A stretch of 64,000 bases of DNA, taken from assembly GCF_003985145.1 (NCBI RefSeq), contig NZ_ML133521.1:620001-684000 (forward strand). The letters run 5' to 3'. The notes beneath the pieces are model-generated. The model was not told the origin of the DNA. It was given only the letters and a program-made list of their open reading frames with translations, and searched no databases. This DNA is from Rhizobium anhuiense. Lineage in GTDB: Bacteria > Pseudomonadota > Alphaproteobacteria > Rhizobiales > Rhizobiaceae. Positions 28,687 through 36,960 of the stretch are shown one piece after another; the stretch's first letter is position 1; each line of letters starts with the position of its first letter. Both the position numbers and the translations under genes were made by a program.

Positions 28687-29005
28687 TCAGAAGACCGAAA
28701 CGTTCTCAGCCTTCGACTTTCCGGTCTTGCGGTCCTCCGACCTCGAAGCTGACCTTATCGCCTTCGCGCAGCGAACGGCCGCGTTGCAAGGCAGAGACGT
28801 GAACAAACACATCCTGTCCGCCGCCCTCAGGCGTGATGAAGCCGAAGCCCTTGTCGCAGCGCTCAGCCGGCACGTTTCCGAGCACATCCGGCCGATGCGC
28901 CTCCAGCTCGCGGATGCGAACGATAAGGGCTCCACTATCCGCCCTGCCTCAAGAACAGGCGCCTGTTTGCCCCTGCTGGATTTTCGTTATCAGTGTCGTT
29001 GCCAT
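28687..29005 (-). pseudogene. Cold-shock domain protein, disrupted
   Basis: The ATG at 29005 gives MATTLITKIQQGQTGACS and then an in-frame TGA. The same frame continues to a clear cold-shock core, [42 protein letters not shown] one-base shift near 28735 then moves the conserved tail [16 protein letters not shown] into another frame. Translation from a GTG at 28885 would still make a 59-residue protein with the FGF and FVH RNA-binding motifs but no usual TGTVKWF strand and an altered end. So it is either a pseudogene or a shortened, divergent cold-shock protein. Confidence 0.65.
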
Positions 29006-29052
29006 CTCTGGTCTCCAACATTTGATACAACTGGAACTCAGTTCGATCTGAT

Positions 29053-29991
29053 TCAGCTTTCGAGAGCGGCATGTTCGGTCGCCGGCGCTCCTGACATGGC
29101 GAGACAGGCGCCACTCAGCATTACGATGATGCCGATCACATCCATCACTGTTATCCGCTCCGCGAAGACAGCAGCGCCGAGGGCGACAGCGATGACCGGC
29201 GAAACGAAGGCATAGCTACCGGCGCGGGATGCGCCGATATCCCGCAGCAAGCGCATGAAGGTCGTGTAGCCGATTAGCGAGCCAAAGATCACAAGGAAGA
29301 ACCAGCCAAGCCAGGCAATCATGCCCCAGTCGCCGGAGAGGGCGGAAACTGCCCCCGGTTCGAAAGCCAGGGCTACCATCAGCAGCACGAAGCCTCCGAA
29401 CGAGGTCGTCACACCTGAAACGAACAAGGCCGGATAGGATCGGAGAAGTGGACGGGCCAACACCGAGCCGTAACCATAGGTGAAGGCCGCTGATGCAACC
29501 GCCAATCCCCCCCATAGGCTCGCGCCTGGGAAGGCTTCAGGCAGACTTACATAGGCGGAAGCCGGCCAGAACAGGACGACCAGTCCACAGACCCCCAGAG
29601 CGATCGCGAAGATCCGCCGGCCATCCAATGTCTCTTCGCCTAGCAGGAGAGCAAATACCAGGAGCGCGATCGGAGTGAGCGACATTTCCAGAACGGCGGC
29701 AGTCCCGGAATTGATATACTGCATGCCCCAGAACAATGGGCCGTAGCAGAGCGTAATCATCAGCATACTGGCGGCGGTAAAGCGAATGCCATCTCTCACC
29801 TTCAGCCCCGCTATGTTGCCATTCGCCCAAGCGTAGAGAAGAAGCAACATGCCGGCAGCGGTGAACCGCGTGCCGGCGAACACGAGCGGCGGCACGGCTT
29901 GGATGCCGGCCTTGGTTCCGATCCAGGTGCTTCCCCAGATTATGCATAACATCAGAAAGCGCAGATGATTTTTGTTGGCACCGCTGGGCAT
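29053..29991 (-). CDS. EamA-family (DMT) transporter
   Basis: 312 residues and about ten membrane helices, two EamA repeats. First repeat: FLMLCIIWGSTWIGTKAGIQAVPPLVFAGTRFTAAGMLLLLYAWA. Second repeat begins around residue 160 (LWGGLAVASAAFTYGYGSVLARPLLRSYP) and contains IGYTTFMRLLRDIGASRAGSYAFVSPVIAVALG. These carriers export amino acids or related metabolites such as drugs. GGAG lies 5 bases before the ATG at 29991. It diverges from the CGNR protein gene at 30082 across 90 bases, a layout suggesting that protein controls it. Confidence 0.93.
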   Translation of the reverse strand: MPSGANKNHLRFLMLCIIWGSTWIGTKAGIQAVPPLVFAGTRFTAAGMLLLLYAWANGNIAGLKVRDGIRFTAASMLMITLCYGPLFWGMQYINSGTAAVLEMSLTPIALLVFALLLGEETLDGRRIFAIALGVCGLVVLFWPASAYVSLPEAFPGASLWGGLAVASAAFTYGYGSVLARPLLRSYPALFVSGVTTSFGGFVLLMVALAFEPGAVSALSGDWGMIAWLGWFFLVIFGSLIGYTTFMRLLRDIGASRAGSYAFVSPVIAVALGAAVFAERITVMDVIGIIVMLSGACLAMSGAPATEHAALES

Positions 29992-30081
29992 CGGGGCTCC
30001 GATCCGTGTAACGTGTAAAAATCATTTAGACCGTTACAACTCGCCCTTGCCCAAATCGTTCCCGGAAACGATATTCAAATT

Positions 30082-30699
30082 ATGAACACGCTAAAGACGA
30101 TCCATGACATCAGCCTTCTCGGCGGTCATCCAGCGCTCGACTTCGTCAACACGGTCGATAGTCGCGGTGAACGTTGGGGCCCGGATTTCCTGAATAGCTA
30201 CGATGACCTCGTGGCCTGGGCCCGTCGTCTCGATCTGATCGACGACAAAGAACGCGATACCTTACTAGCTAAGGCCGGCGGGTCGCCGTCCGACGCGAAA
30301 AAGGAACTCGGAGAAGCTAAGGAGTTGCGGGAGGCTCTTAGCCGCCTGTTTCTGTCCGAATATGATGCAAGCCCGATCAGCCGGGACGATCTCGACCTCG
30401 TTGCCGGCATGGCCCGGCGTGCGCAACTGCAGCAATCACTGAGCTGCGTTGGAGGCAGGATCCAGTGGCGTCCGGCGGATGCCAAAGATTTGGATGCAAT
30501 CAGTACTCGTATCGCCCAGTCAGCCGCCGAACTGCTGACGTCGCGACACGCACGCCGTCCTGTACGTGCGTGTCAAGGTCCAAATTGCGGCTGGCTCTTT
30601 CTGGATCAATCTCGTGGCGGCCTCAGACGATGGTGCTCGGACAAAACCTGCGGATCGCATGCTAGAGTGCGCAGGTTTCGGGCTATCCAAGCCAGTTGA
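30082..30699 (+). CDS. CGNR zinc-finger, ABATE-domain putative regulator
   Basis: 205 residues. N-terminal ABATE stress-associated domain (SLLGGHPALDFVNTVDSRGERWGPDFLNSYDDLVAWARRLDLID). The C-terminal zinc finger is built from CQGPNCGWLFLDQSRGGLRRWCSDKTCGSHARVRRFR, with four Cys spaced as in the family. The usual CGNR tetrad reads CGSH here. Proteins of this family are thought to bind DNA and act as local transcription regulators. The gene diverges from the EamA transporter gene, its likely target. Confidence 0.9.
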   Translation: MNTLKTIHDISLLGGHPALDFVNTVDSRGERWGPDFLNSYDDLVAWARRLDLIDDKERDTLLAKAGGSPSDAKKELGEAKELREALSRLFLSEYDASPISRDDLDLVAGMARRAQLQQSLSCVGGRIQWRPADAKDLDAISTRIAQSAAELLTSRHARRPVRACQGPNCGWLFLDQSRGGLRRWCSDKTCGSHARVRRFRAIQAS

Positions 30700-30721
30700 T
30701 CACCCAGGCTGACCGGCCAAA

Positions 30722-30750
30722 TTCGTCTTCGTCTTCGTCTTCGTCTTCGT
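30722..30750. repeat. TTCGTC hexamer tandem repeat
   Basis: Four full copies of TTCGTC plus a partial fifth just after the CGNR gene. Slippage-prone and outside any recognised gene. Confidence 0.85.
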
Positions 30751-30875
30751 TAGCGCAAACGCGAAAGTGGGTTACATGCACCCGCTGACGGCGAAGATCG
30801 CCGCGGTATCCTAACCGTGGGCTCGTCAGGGCTTGAGCATCACAAGCTGCTCCCCGCTTCCAGCGTCCCAGATCG

Positions 30876-31136
30876 TCAGGTCGACGACAAAGTCCCCCTC
30901 TTCGCTATCAGGTCGAGCAAGGCTGCGGCCAGCCGTCCCGCGCAGATCGGGTTGGTCGCAAGGTCGAGTGTCTCATTGCTGGTCAGCGCCAACCGAAACG
31001 AAAGGTCACTGTCTTCTAGAGGAGAAAATGCAGTGACGCTGTCAGATTCAAGATACGCGTCCGCTTCACCATCGGCATAAGGCCGGCGACGTTCGAAGGC
31101 TCGATGAAATTCACTCTTTTGTTCGGCGGAGAGCAT
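30876..31136 (-). CDS. Small hypothetical protein, C-terminus probably shifted
   Basis: 86 residues from MLSAEQKSEFHRAFERRRPY, with GAGGAA upstream. It reads SVTAFSPLEDSDLSFRLALTSNETLDLATNPICAGRLAAALLDLI, a strand-helix pattern. Translation ends soon after in KRGTLSST. A second frame continues in the same direction as DSEEGDFVVDLTIWDAGSGEQLVMLKP and stops at 30826. This is a natural-looking end, so a one-base indel near the run of five G at about 30890 probably split the original ~105-residue protein. No domain recognised. Confidence 0.55.
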   Translation of the reverse strand: MLSAEQKSEFHRAFERRRPYADGEADAYLESDSVTAFSPLEDSDLSFRLALTSNETLDLATNPICAGRLAAALLDLIAKRGTLSST

Positions 31137-31557
31137 TGTGATCCATTCCTCTATCGCGATTATCGGCCAGGCGCCGCTCCGTCGTTGTCGACGGAAAAAC
31201 ACAAGCCCATGGCAAACACAAGCCAATGTCCGTCACGGGCAGTGGAAACGCCGTCTCTTCAAAACAAGCTCGCCGCGGCAGCTCTGAGGTCAGAGCAACG
31301 TGCTATGATTCAAAATTCAGGAGATCGCACGTTATCGGCGTTGCTGCTCCAAGGCGAAGCACGCGGAAGCAGCTCTTCGCGATTTCATTGCCAGCCATGG
31401 CATACCACCGCGGCCATCGATCCCCGCGGCGGAAACGCCATCTCATCAAGCGACGTGTGGCTTTTGCCGCTATCGCAAGATGGTGCTCGATAGGGGAGAC
31501 GCCAGCTGCACTTCAACCCTCCTTGCGCAGCGCGAGGAGGGTTGAACTCGAAGCCGG
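31137..31557. other. Spacer with a strong hairpin
   Basis: About 420 bases without a convincing gene. At 31512-31546 it carries a perfect 12-base-stem inverted repeat (TTCAACCCTCCT / AGGAGGGTTGAA, 11-base loop), 12 bases beyond the stop of the leftward stress gene. No T-run follows, so it is a possible message-stabilising or termination structure. Confidence 0.5.
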
Positions 31558-32160
31558 TTAGATGGCGGTCCGCCGGTACCGGTCGCGCTCTTGCGCAATC
31601 TGTTCAGGGGCATATGGATCGAGCGTATCGTCAAACCGGGTCCATCCCTGCTCGTTATAGGCACGCCGACGTTCAACCGGGTCGACCCAGTTCGAACCCT
31701 GGAGAATGGCCTGCGCCTCGGAAGCGCGGGCGTCGTCGACCCGGGCCGTAACCAAGCTGCCACCACGGCGGACGCCTTCGGCATAAAGGTGGGCATCATC
31801 TTCCGAGACGCCGGAGTCGGTGAGGGCGCCGATTAGGCCACCAGCGGCACCACCAGCGACGGCGCCGGCAACAGCCCCGGCCGCAGTCGCGGCAAGCCAG
31901 CCTGCGGCAACCACCGGTCCGACACCGGGAATGGCCATCAGGCCCAGTCCGGTGAGCAGGCCGCCAGCGCCTCCGAGGGCAGCGCCAATGCCGGCACCGG
32001 TCGCGGCATCCTCTCCAACGTCGGAGTCGCGATCGATGCGGCCGGCCTTGTTGGAGACGATACTGATGTCGGTTGAGGGAACGCCTGCCGCTTCCAATTT
32101 GGTGACGGCGGAGCGAGCGTCAGAGTAGTCATCGAAAAGTCCGGTTACAGTTCTCATCAT
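31558..32160 (-). CDS. General-stress-protein-17M-like protein with glycine zipper
   Basis: 200 residues. Residues 1-45 (MMRTVTGLFDDYSDARSAVTKLEAAGVPSTDISIVSNK) are the YflT/GSP-17M-like fold. The centre (GAGIGAALGGAGGLLTGLGLMAIPGVGPVVAAGWLAATAAGAVAGAVAGGAAGGLIGAL) is a glycine-zipper membrane or association segment. The acidic-basic tail includes a repeated Asp-Pro pattern. It is probably a stress-induced membrane-associated protein. AAGGAG precedes the ATG. It follows the PepSY-like gene by 13 bases, so both likely share the EcfG-type promoter at 32537-32561. Confidence 0.85.
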   Translation of the reverse strand: MMRTVTGLFDDYSDARSAVTKLEAAGVPSTDISIVSNKAGRIDRDSDVGEDAATGAGIGAALGGAGGLLTGLGLMAIPGVGPVVAAGWLAATAAGAVAGAVAGGAAGGLIGALTDSGVSEDDAHLYAEGVRRGGSLVTARVDDARASEAQAILQGSNWVDPVERRRAYNEQGWTRFDDTLDPYAPEQIAQERDRYRRTAI

Positions 32161-32173
32161 GCTTCTCCTTGGG

Positions 32174-32491
32174 TTACTTGGCGACGATGTTGCCTTGATA
32201 ATCGAGGGCTATGGAGACGGCTTTGCCATCCTTCATGCCAGAGGCCATCCAGATCCCCTTGTCGTCGAGCTTGAGATCCTTGACGTCGGTGTAGCCGGCT
32301 TCCGCAATGCGATCCTTCGCCTGAGCTTCGGTAAAGCTGTTGGCACCCTCAACGGGCGCAGTCGGATTTTTGGTATCCGGGGTTGCAACTGCTGGTGTAT
32401 TTCCATCCGGAGATGGAGCCGGCGGTGTTTGGGCGAAAGTTGCGACGACAGAGGCGCCAAAAATTGCCGCTGCCAACATGATCTTCTTCAT
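32174..32491 (-). CDS. Exported PepSY-domain-like protein
   Basis: 105 residues. A signal peptide is visible (MKKIMLAAAIFGASVVATFAQ, likely cut after AQ), then a Pro/Thr-rich linker, then SFTEAQAKDRIAEAGYTDVKDLKLDDKGIWMASGMKDGKAVSIALDYQGNIVAK, which is one PepSY-like repeat ending in the typical xVxVDxxGxV strand. Such periplasmic domains inhibit proteases or bind other proteins. The ATG at 32491 has GGAGG 9 bases upstream. First gene of a pair with the glycine-zipper protein, behind a GGAAC-type promoter. Confidence 0.85.
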   Translation of the reverse strand: MKKIMLAAAIFGASVVATFAQTPPAPSPDGNTPAVATPDTKNPTAPVEGANSFTEAQAKDRIAEAGYTDVKDLKLDDKGIWMASGMKDGKAVSIALDYQGNIVAK

Positions 32492-32536
32492 ATGGTGTTT
32501 CCTCCGTTTGCGGATCAGGCAGATCCATGCTCTCAA

Positions 32537-32561
32537 AACCGCCAGAGAAGATTTTTGTTCC
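32537..32561 (-). promoter_or_regulatory. Probable EcfG-type promoter
   Basis: Leftward GGAAC (32557-32561), 16 bases, GGTT (32537-32540), a three-of-four match to the -10. It lies 45 bases before the PepSY-like start. Confidence 0.5.
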
Positions 32562-32954
32562 TCGCCGCCGCAGGGAAGTATGCAATTGATTTTTTTAAAT
32601 ATACGGCGACGAGACCCCGAAATAACACTATCCCTCCCGGTGCCGCGGCAAAACGAGCGGACAATGAGGCGTGGAGCGACCGACCTCCAATGAGCAATTC
32701 AAAAGCCTCACATAGGCGATGGGACTTTTAACTCCTAAAGTTGTGCTTTCCTTTGCACAGGAGATTAAGGCGAGACATTTTTTACCGGCCCAAAGAGTCT
32801 CGGCCCGGCCGAACCGCTGCCGATTTATTCGCCGAGGTCGCGGCGTGCCAACCGGACGTTACGGAGATGGTGAACGCACCGGTTTTTTCCGAATTCTCGG
32901 TGCGCGAGCGCCGTCAAACGCGGGGCCAAGCTCTCTACCCCGAGCAGCGGGCAA

Positions 32955-33095
32955 TAAAAAAGGCCGGGGCGAAATCGCACCGACCTTTCCAACATCGCTC
33001 TTCACACCAGTGCCAGTACATCCGTGGTCAAAAGCAGATAAGCGACTTCGGCAGTCGCGAACACTCGCGTGGAGCACTCACCAGCAACGCCGATG
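32955..33095 (-). ncRNA. Candidate small RNA, copy B, with promoter and terminator
   Basis: Leftward transcript predicted from a good promoter: CTTGAA (33125-33130), 17 bases, CTATCT (33102-33107). It ends at a terminator formed by GGTCGG, a loop, CCGGCC and TTTTTT (about 32956-32985). The body shares GGATGTACTGGCACTGGT (33009-33026) and adjacent bases with copy A at 8148-8284, and the last 36 bases differ at only four positions. Length about 140 nt. No shared reading frame exists. Distinct position and strand with conserved core and terminator make an RNA gene likely. Confidence 0.7.
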
Positions 33096-33181
33096 ATCCG
33101 TAGATAGCTTCGGGTTATGTTCAATTCAAGTCCCCCGGCAAAACGGGCGCATAAACCTGCCAACCATCAAATGGACGTCCG

Positions 33182-33206
33182 GGAACCAAATTGAAATGCG
33201 GAGGTT
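33182..33206 (+). promoter_or_regulatory. Probable EcfG-type promoter
   Basis: GGAAC (33182-33186), 16 bases, GGTT (33203-33206); three of four matches in the -10. The response-regulator gene starts 27 bases later. Confidence 0.5.
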
Positions 33207-33233
33207 CGCGGTTATGATTCACGGTAATACGGC

Positions 33234-33638
33234 ATGACGCATCCTCACGGAAGGCATGCAGTGCTCGTCGTCGAAGACGAGCCCCTGCTGATGATGATGG
33301 CGGTGGACGTTGTCGAAGCGGTCGGACTGGAAGCGCTCGAGGCGACGAACGCGGATGATGCGGTCCTCATCCTGGAACGCAGGAGCGATATCGCCATCGT
33401 CCTGACCGAGGTCGAGGTGCCGGGTACGATGGATGGCTTGGCGCTGGCCGCCTTGGTCCGCGAAAGATGGCCCCTGATCGAGATCGTCGTCGTGTCGGGG
33501 AGGGTGACGATCGGCAGGGAGGGCCTGCCCGAGCGTGGGGTGTTCTTCTCCAAACCATATGATGCCGACGAGCTCGCTTACACGCTTCGACGGCTGGCGA
33601 CTTACCAGGTTTGCATCCCACGCGCCGAGCGAATTTAA
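33234..33638 (+). CDS. CheY-like receiver protein with Glu at the phosphosite
   Basis: 134 residues, a single receiver domain. The acidic pocket VVEDEPLL (residues 12-19) and the Lys of FFSKPYD (107) are present. At the position of the phosphorylated Asp, the sequence reads VLTEVEVPGTMDG, giving Glu59 instead of Asp. A Glu can mimic the phosphorylated state, so this protein may be permanently active or bind partners without phosphotransfer. No output domain follows. A GGAAC-type promoter lies just upstream and the LigD gene about 570 bases downstream. The partner is unknown. Confidence 0.88.
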   Translation: MTHPHGRHAVLVVEDEPLLMMMAVDVVEAVGLEALEATNADDAVLILERRSDIAIVLTEVEVPGTMDGLALAALVRERWPLIEIVVVSGRVTIGREGLPERGVFFSKPYDADELAYTLRRLATYQVCIPRAERI

Positions 33639-33727
33639 TGCACCGAGTTTCCGCAAGGCCGAGCGCGGCGAAGCCAATCATCCTGTTCCGGTGATCCTCC
33701 GAAGGGAAAACTTGTCGGATTGGTGGT

Positions 33728-33955
33728 TCACTCGGCGGCATGACGGAGGGGGTATCCGTCTGCGAGCTCTGCCGAAGCGATGATCTCGAAGTCCGCGGGC
33801 ATGGCGTGCTGATCGGTTCCCACGAGCGCCAGCGTCCAGTAAGCAGGATCCTCCCCGAAAACCGTGGAGACCTGAACGATCGTTATTCGTCCGTCGAAGT
33901 GCTTCGAGGACTTCGCCCAGTAAAACGCATCCGGAACCAAACTTGCTGCAACCAT
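33728..33955 (-). CDS. Small conserved hypothetical protein
   Basis: 75 residues from MVAASLVPDAFYWAKSSKHFDGRITIVQVSTVFGEDPAYWTLALVGTDQHAMPADFEIIASAELADGYPLRHAAE. GGAG lies 8 bases upstream of the ATG at 33955; a start at 33970 is also possible. The middle (GRITIVQVSTVFGEDPAYWTLALVGTDQHA) is an ordered strand-rich segment seen in short rhizobial proteins. No named domain recognised. The long in-frame extension upstream to 34219 looks non-coding and overlaps the LigD start region. Confidence 0.6.
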   Translation of the reverse strand: MVAASLVPDAFYWAKSSKHFDGRITIVQVSTVFGEDPAYWTLALVGTDQHAMPADFEIIASAELADGYPLRHAAE

Positions 33956-34149
33956 GACGCCAACTCCCATGACAAGTGAACGATAGCAGAAATCCTGGAA
34001 ATGAGAATGCCTCAGCTTGTCGAGGTCGTCATCGGGTGGATAACGGTCACCCGTGGGCTGGCCGGCTTCCCATTGGCGTCTATGAAGCATCCAGGATGGC
34101 CAGGCCGCTGAACTAGCCCTCGCCCTAAGGTGCGTTGAGGCAACGCCAC

Positions 34150-34175
34150 GGAACTTCCAGCCACCTGCTGACATT
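34150..34175 (+). promoter_or_regulatory. Possible EcfG-type promoter of ligD
   Basis: GGAAC (34150-34154), 17 bases, CATT (34172-34175), a three-of-four -10 match. It is 30 bases before the ligD ATG. Confidence 0.35.
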
Positions 34176-34205
34176 TCATTGTCGGACCGCTTTTTGGGAA
34201 CGACC

Positions 34206-36851
34206 ATGGCCACGGACAAACTATCGACCTATCGGTCGAAGCGCGATTTTCAGAAAACCGCCGAACCGAGCGGTGAAAAGCGCCTCGCGCGCAGCAATCG
34301 TCGTCGCTTCGTCATCCAGAAACATGATGCTACCCGCCTGCATTACGACCTCAGGCTCGAGCTCGATGGCGTCTTCAAGTCGTGGGCCGTCACGAAGGGG
34401 CCGTCCCTCGATCCGCATGACAAGCGGCTGGCCGTCGAGGTCGAAGACCACCCGCTCGACTATGGTGATTTCGAAGGCACCATTCCGAAAGGCCAGTATG
34501 GCGGCGGCACGGTCATGCTCTGGGATCGGGGCTATTGGGAACCGGAAGGCAAGATGAGCCCGGAGCAGGCCCTGGCGAAAGGCGATTTCAAGTTTACGCT
34601 GGAGGGCAAACGGCTGCACGGCAGCTTCGTGCTGGTGCGCATGCGCAACGATCGCGACCGCGGCAAGCGGACAAACTGGCTGCTGATCAAACACCACGAC
34701 GAGTTCTCCGTCGACGAGAACGGCGCGGCCATACTTGAGGAAAACCAGACATCAGTTGCCTCCGGACGTACGATGGAGATGATTGCCACGGGAAGGGGAC
34801 GAAAACCCAAGCCTTTCATGGTCGAGGGCGGCGACGTTCAGGCCGATGCCGTCTGGGACAGCAATCAGGGACTGGCGGCCGAAGAGCGAAAAGAGGATGA
34901 CAGGGCCGGGCGAAAATCGAAGACGGTCACAACGGTCGATCTGCCTGATTTCATTGCGCCGCAGCTTTGCCAAACCGTGGAGCGCCCGCCCCCCGGCACC
35001 GGCTGGATTCACGAGATTAAGTTCGACGGCTACAGGATCCAGATGCGGGTGCTGGATGGCGAGACGACGCTGAAGACCAGGAAAGGACTCGACTGGACCG
35101 GCAAGTATCCCGAGATTGCCCAGGCAGCGTCGGCCCTGCCGGACGCCATCATCGATGGCGAGATCTGCGCACTCGATGAAAGCGGCGCGCCGGATTTTGC
35201 AGCCCTGCAGGCGGCTCTCTCGGAAGGCAGGACCGGCGAGCTCGTCTATTTCGCATTCGATCTTCTCTATGAGGGTGGCGAAGATTTGCGATCCTTGCCA
35301 CTCGTCGAGCGTAAGGAGCGGCTTCAAAGCCTTCTGTCCGACGCCGGCAGCGATCCGCGCATCCGTTTCGTCGAGCATTTCGAAACGGGCGGTGATGCGG
35401 TCCTTCGGTCTGCCTGCAAACTGTCACTGGAAGGCATCGTCTCGAAACAGGCGGATGCACCCTATCAATCCGGCCGCACCGAAAGCTGGGCAAAGTCGAA
35501 ATGCCGCGCTGGCCACGAAGTCGTGATCGGCGCCTATGCCAAGACCAACGGTAAATTCCGATCTCTGCTGGTCGGCGTCTACCGGGGCGACCACTTCGTT
35601 TATGTCGGCCGCGTCGGCACCGGATATGGTGCGAAGAAGGTGGAAACGCTGCTTCCGAAGCTGGAGGCGCTCGAGACGGTGAAATCGCCTTTCACCGGCA
35701 TCGGCGCGCCGAAAAAGGAGGCCGAGGTCAAGTGGCTGAAGCCGGAGCTCGTGGCGGAAATTGAATTCGCAGGCTGGACGGCCGACGGTATTGTCCGGCA
35801 GGCGGCGTTCAAGGGGCTGCGCACAGACAAGCCGGCCAAGGAGGTCAAGGCCGAACGGCCGGCGAAACCCGCGCAGACGGACGTGCCGCAGCCGGCGGCG
35901 GAGACGAAGGCCAGGCCGGTCAGGCGAAAGGGCGCCAAGGCGGAGGTCATGGACGTGCTGATCTCCAACCCTGACAAGCCGCTGTGGCCGGATGCCAATG
36001 ACGGCAAACACGTCACCAAGGAGGAGCTGGCCCGTTACTACGAAGCGGTCGGTTCCTGGCTGATCGAGCACATCAAGGGACGTCCATGTTCCATCATCCG
36101 GACACCCGACGGGGTCGGCGGCGAGCAGTTCTTCCAGCGCCATGCTATGCCCGGCACCTCCAACCTGCTCGAACTGGTCAAAGTCTTCGGCGACAAAAAG
36201 CCCTATCTGCAGATCGACCGGGTCGAGGGTCTGGCTGCCGTCGCGCAGATCGGCGCCGTCGAACTGCATCCCTGGAATTGCGAGCCGCATAAGCCTGAGG
36301 TGCCGGGACGACTGGTCTTCGACCTCGATCCAGGTCCGGGTGTGCCCTTCTCCGAGGTCGTTTCCGCAGCCCGCGAAATGCGCGACCGTCTCGACGAACT
36401 GGGCCTGATAAGCTTCTGCAAGACAACCGGCGGCAAGGGCCTGCACGTCGTCACCCCGCTTGCCGTCGACAAGAGCGAGCCGCTTTCTTGGGCGCAAGCG
36501 AAGGGCTTCGCGCATGACGTCTGCCAACAGATGGCGCGCGACAATCCGCAACTCTATCTGATCAAGATGACGAAGAGCCTGAGGAACGGCCGCATCTTCC
36601 TCGACTATCTTCGCAACGACCGAATGGCAACCGCGGTGGCGCCGTTGTCGCCGCGGGCTCGACCGGGCGCCACTGTCTCGATGCCGTTGAGCTGGACGCA
36701 GGTCAAATCCGGCCTCGACCCCAAGCGCTTTACCATCCGCACTGTTCCGGCGCTTCTGTCGAAATCGTCGGCTTGGGAGGACTATTGCGACGGCCAGCGG
36801 CCGCTGGAGCAGGCGATGAAGCGCCTCGCAAAGGCCCGGGTGGCGGCTTGA
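34206..36851 (+). CDS. ligD: LigD, multifunctional end-joining ligase
   Basis: 881 residues with the three-domain order phosphoesterase-ligase-polymerase. Residues ~20-175 are the 3'-phosphoesterase ([33 protein letters not shown], then [25 protein letters not shown]). The ATP-dependent ligase has its nucleotidyl Lys at 272 in [13 protein letters not shown]. The primase-like polymerase occupies ~580-870 ([28 protein letters not shown] with catalytic Asp706/708). With Ku it trims, fills and seals DNA ends in the cytoplasm. The ATG at 34206 is preferred to an upstream TTG. It probably works with the ku genes at 8594-10327. Confidence 0.97.
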   Translation: MATDKLSTYRSKRDFQKTAEPSGEKRLARSNRRRFVIQKHDATRLHYDLRLELDGVFKSWAVTKGPSLDPHDKRLAVEVEDHPLDYGDFEGTIPKGQYGGGTVMLWDRGYWEPEGKMSPEQALAKGDFKFTLEGKRLHGSFVLVRMRNDRDRGKRTNWLLIKHHDEFSVDENGAAILEENQTSVASGRTMEMIATGRGRKPKPFMVEGGDVQADAVWDSNQGLAAEERKEDDRAGRKSKTVTTVDLPDFIAPQLCQTVERPPPGTGWIHEIKFDGYRIQMRVLDGETTLKTRKGLDWTGKYPEIAQAASALPDAIIDGEICALDESGAPDFAALQAALSEGRTGELVYFAFDLLYEGGEDLRSLPLVERKERLQSLLSDAGSDPRIRFVEHFETGGDAVLRSACKLSLEGIVSKQADAPYQSGRTESWAKSKCRAGHEVVIGAYAKTNGKFRSLLVGVYRGDHFVYVGRVGTGYGAKKVETLLPKLEALETVKSPFTGIGAPKKEAEVKWLKPELVAEIEFAGWTADGIVRQAAFKGLRTDKPAKEVKAERPAKPAQTDVPQPAAETKARPVRRKGAKAEVMDVLISNPDKPLWPDANDGKHVTKEELARYYEAVGSWLIEHIKGRPCSIIRTPDGVGGEQFFQRHAMPGTSNLLELVKVFGDKKPYLQIDRVEGLAAVAQIGAVELHPWNCEPHKPEVPGRLVFDLDPGPGVPFSEVVSAAREMRDRLDELGLISFCKTTGGKGLHVVTPLAVDKSEPLSWAQAKGFAHDVCQQMARDNPQLYLIKMTKSLRNGRIFLDYLRNDRMATAVAPLSPRARPGATVSMPLSWTQVKSGLDPKRFTIRTVPALLSKSSAWEDYCDGQRPLEQAMKRLAKARVAA

Positions 36852-36960
36852 TTGAGAAGTAGTTCATCGCGGATCTGGCTCGAGGTGGTAGCCGGCATTG
36901 CTTTGCGAATTCGGGGCCGGCCAAGATCTGCAGAGGACGACCAGCTGGCCAGGCGTCGGA

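Noticed and set aside
30722-30750. TTCGTC repeat as a CRISPR-like or phase-variable array
   Set aside because: Copies are contiguous with no spacers and lie after a stop codon; a simple tandem repeat.
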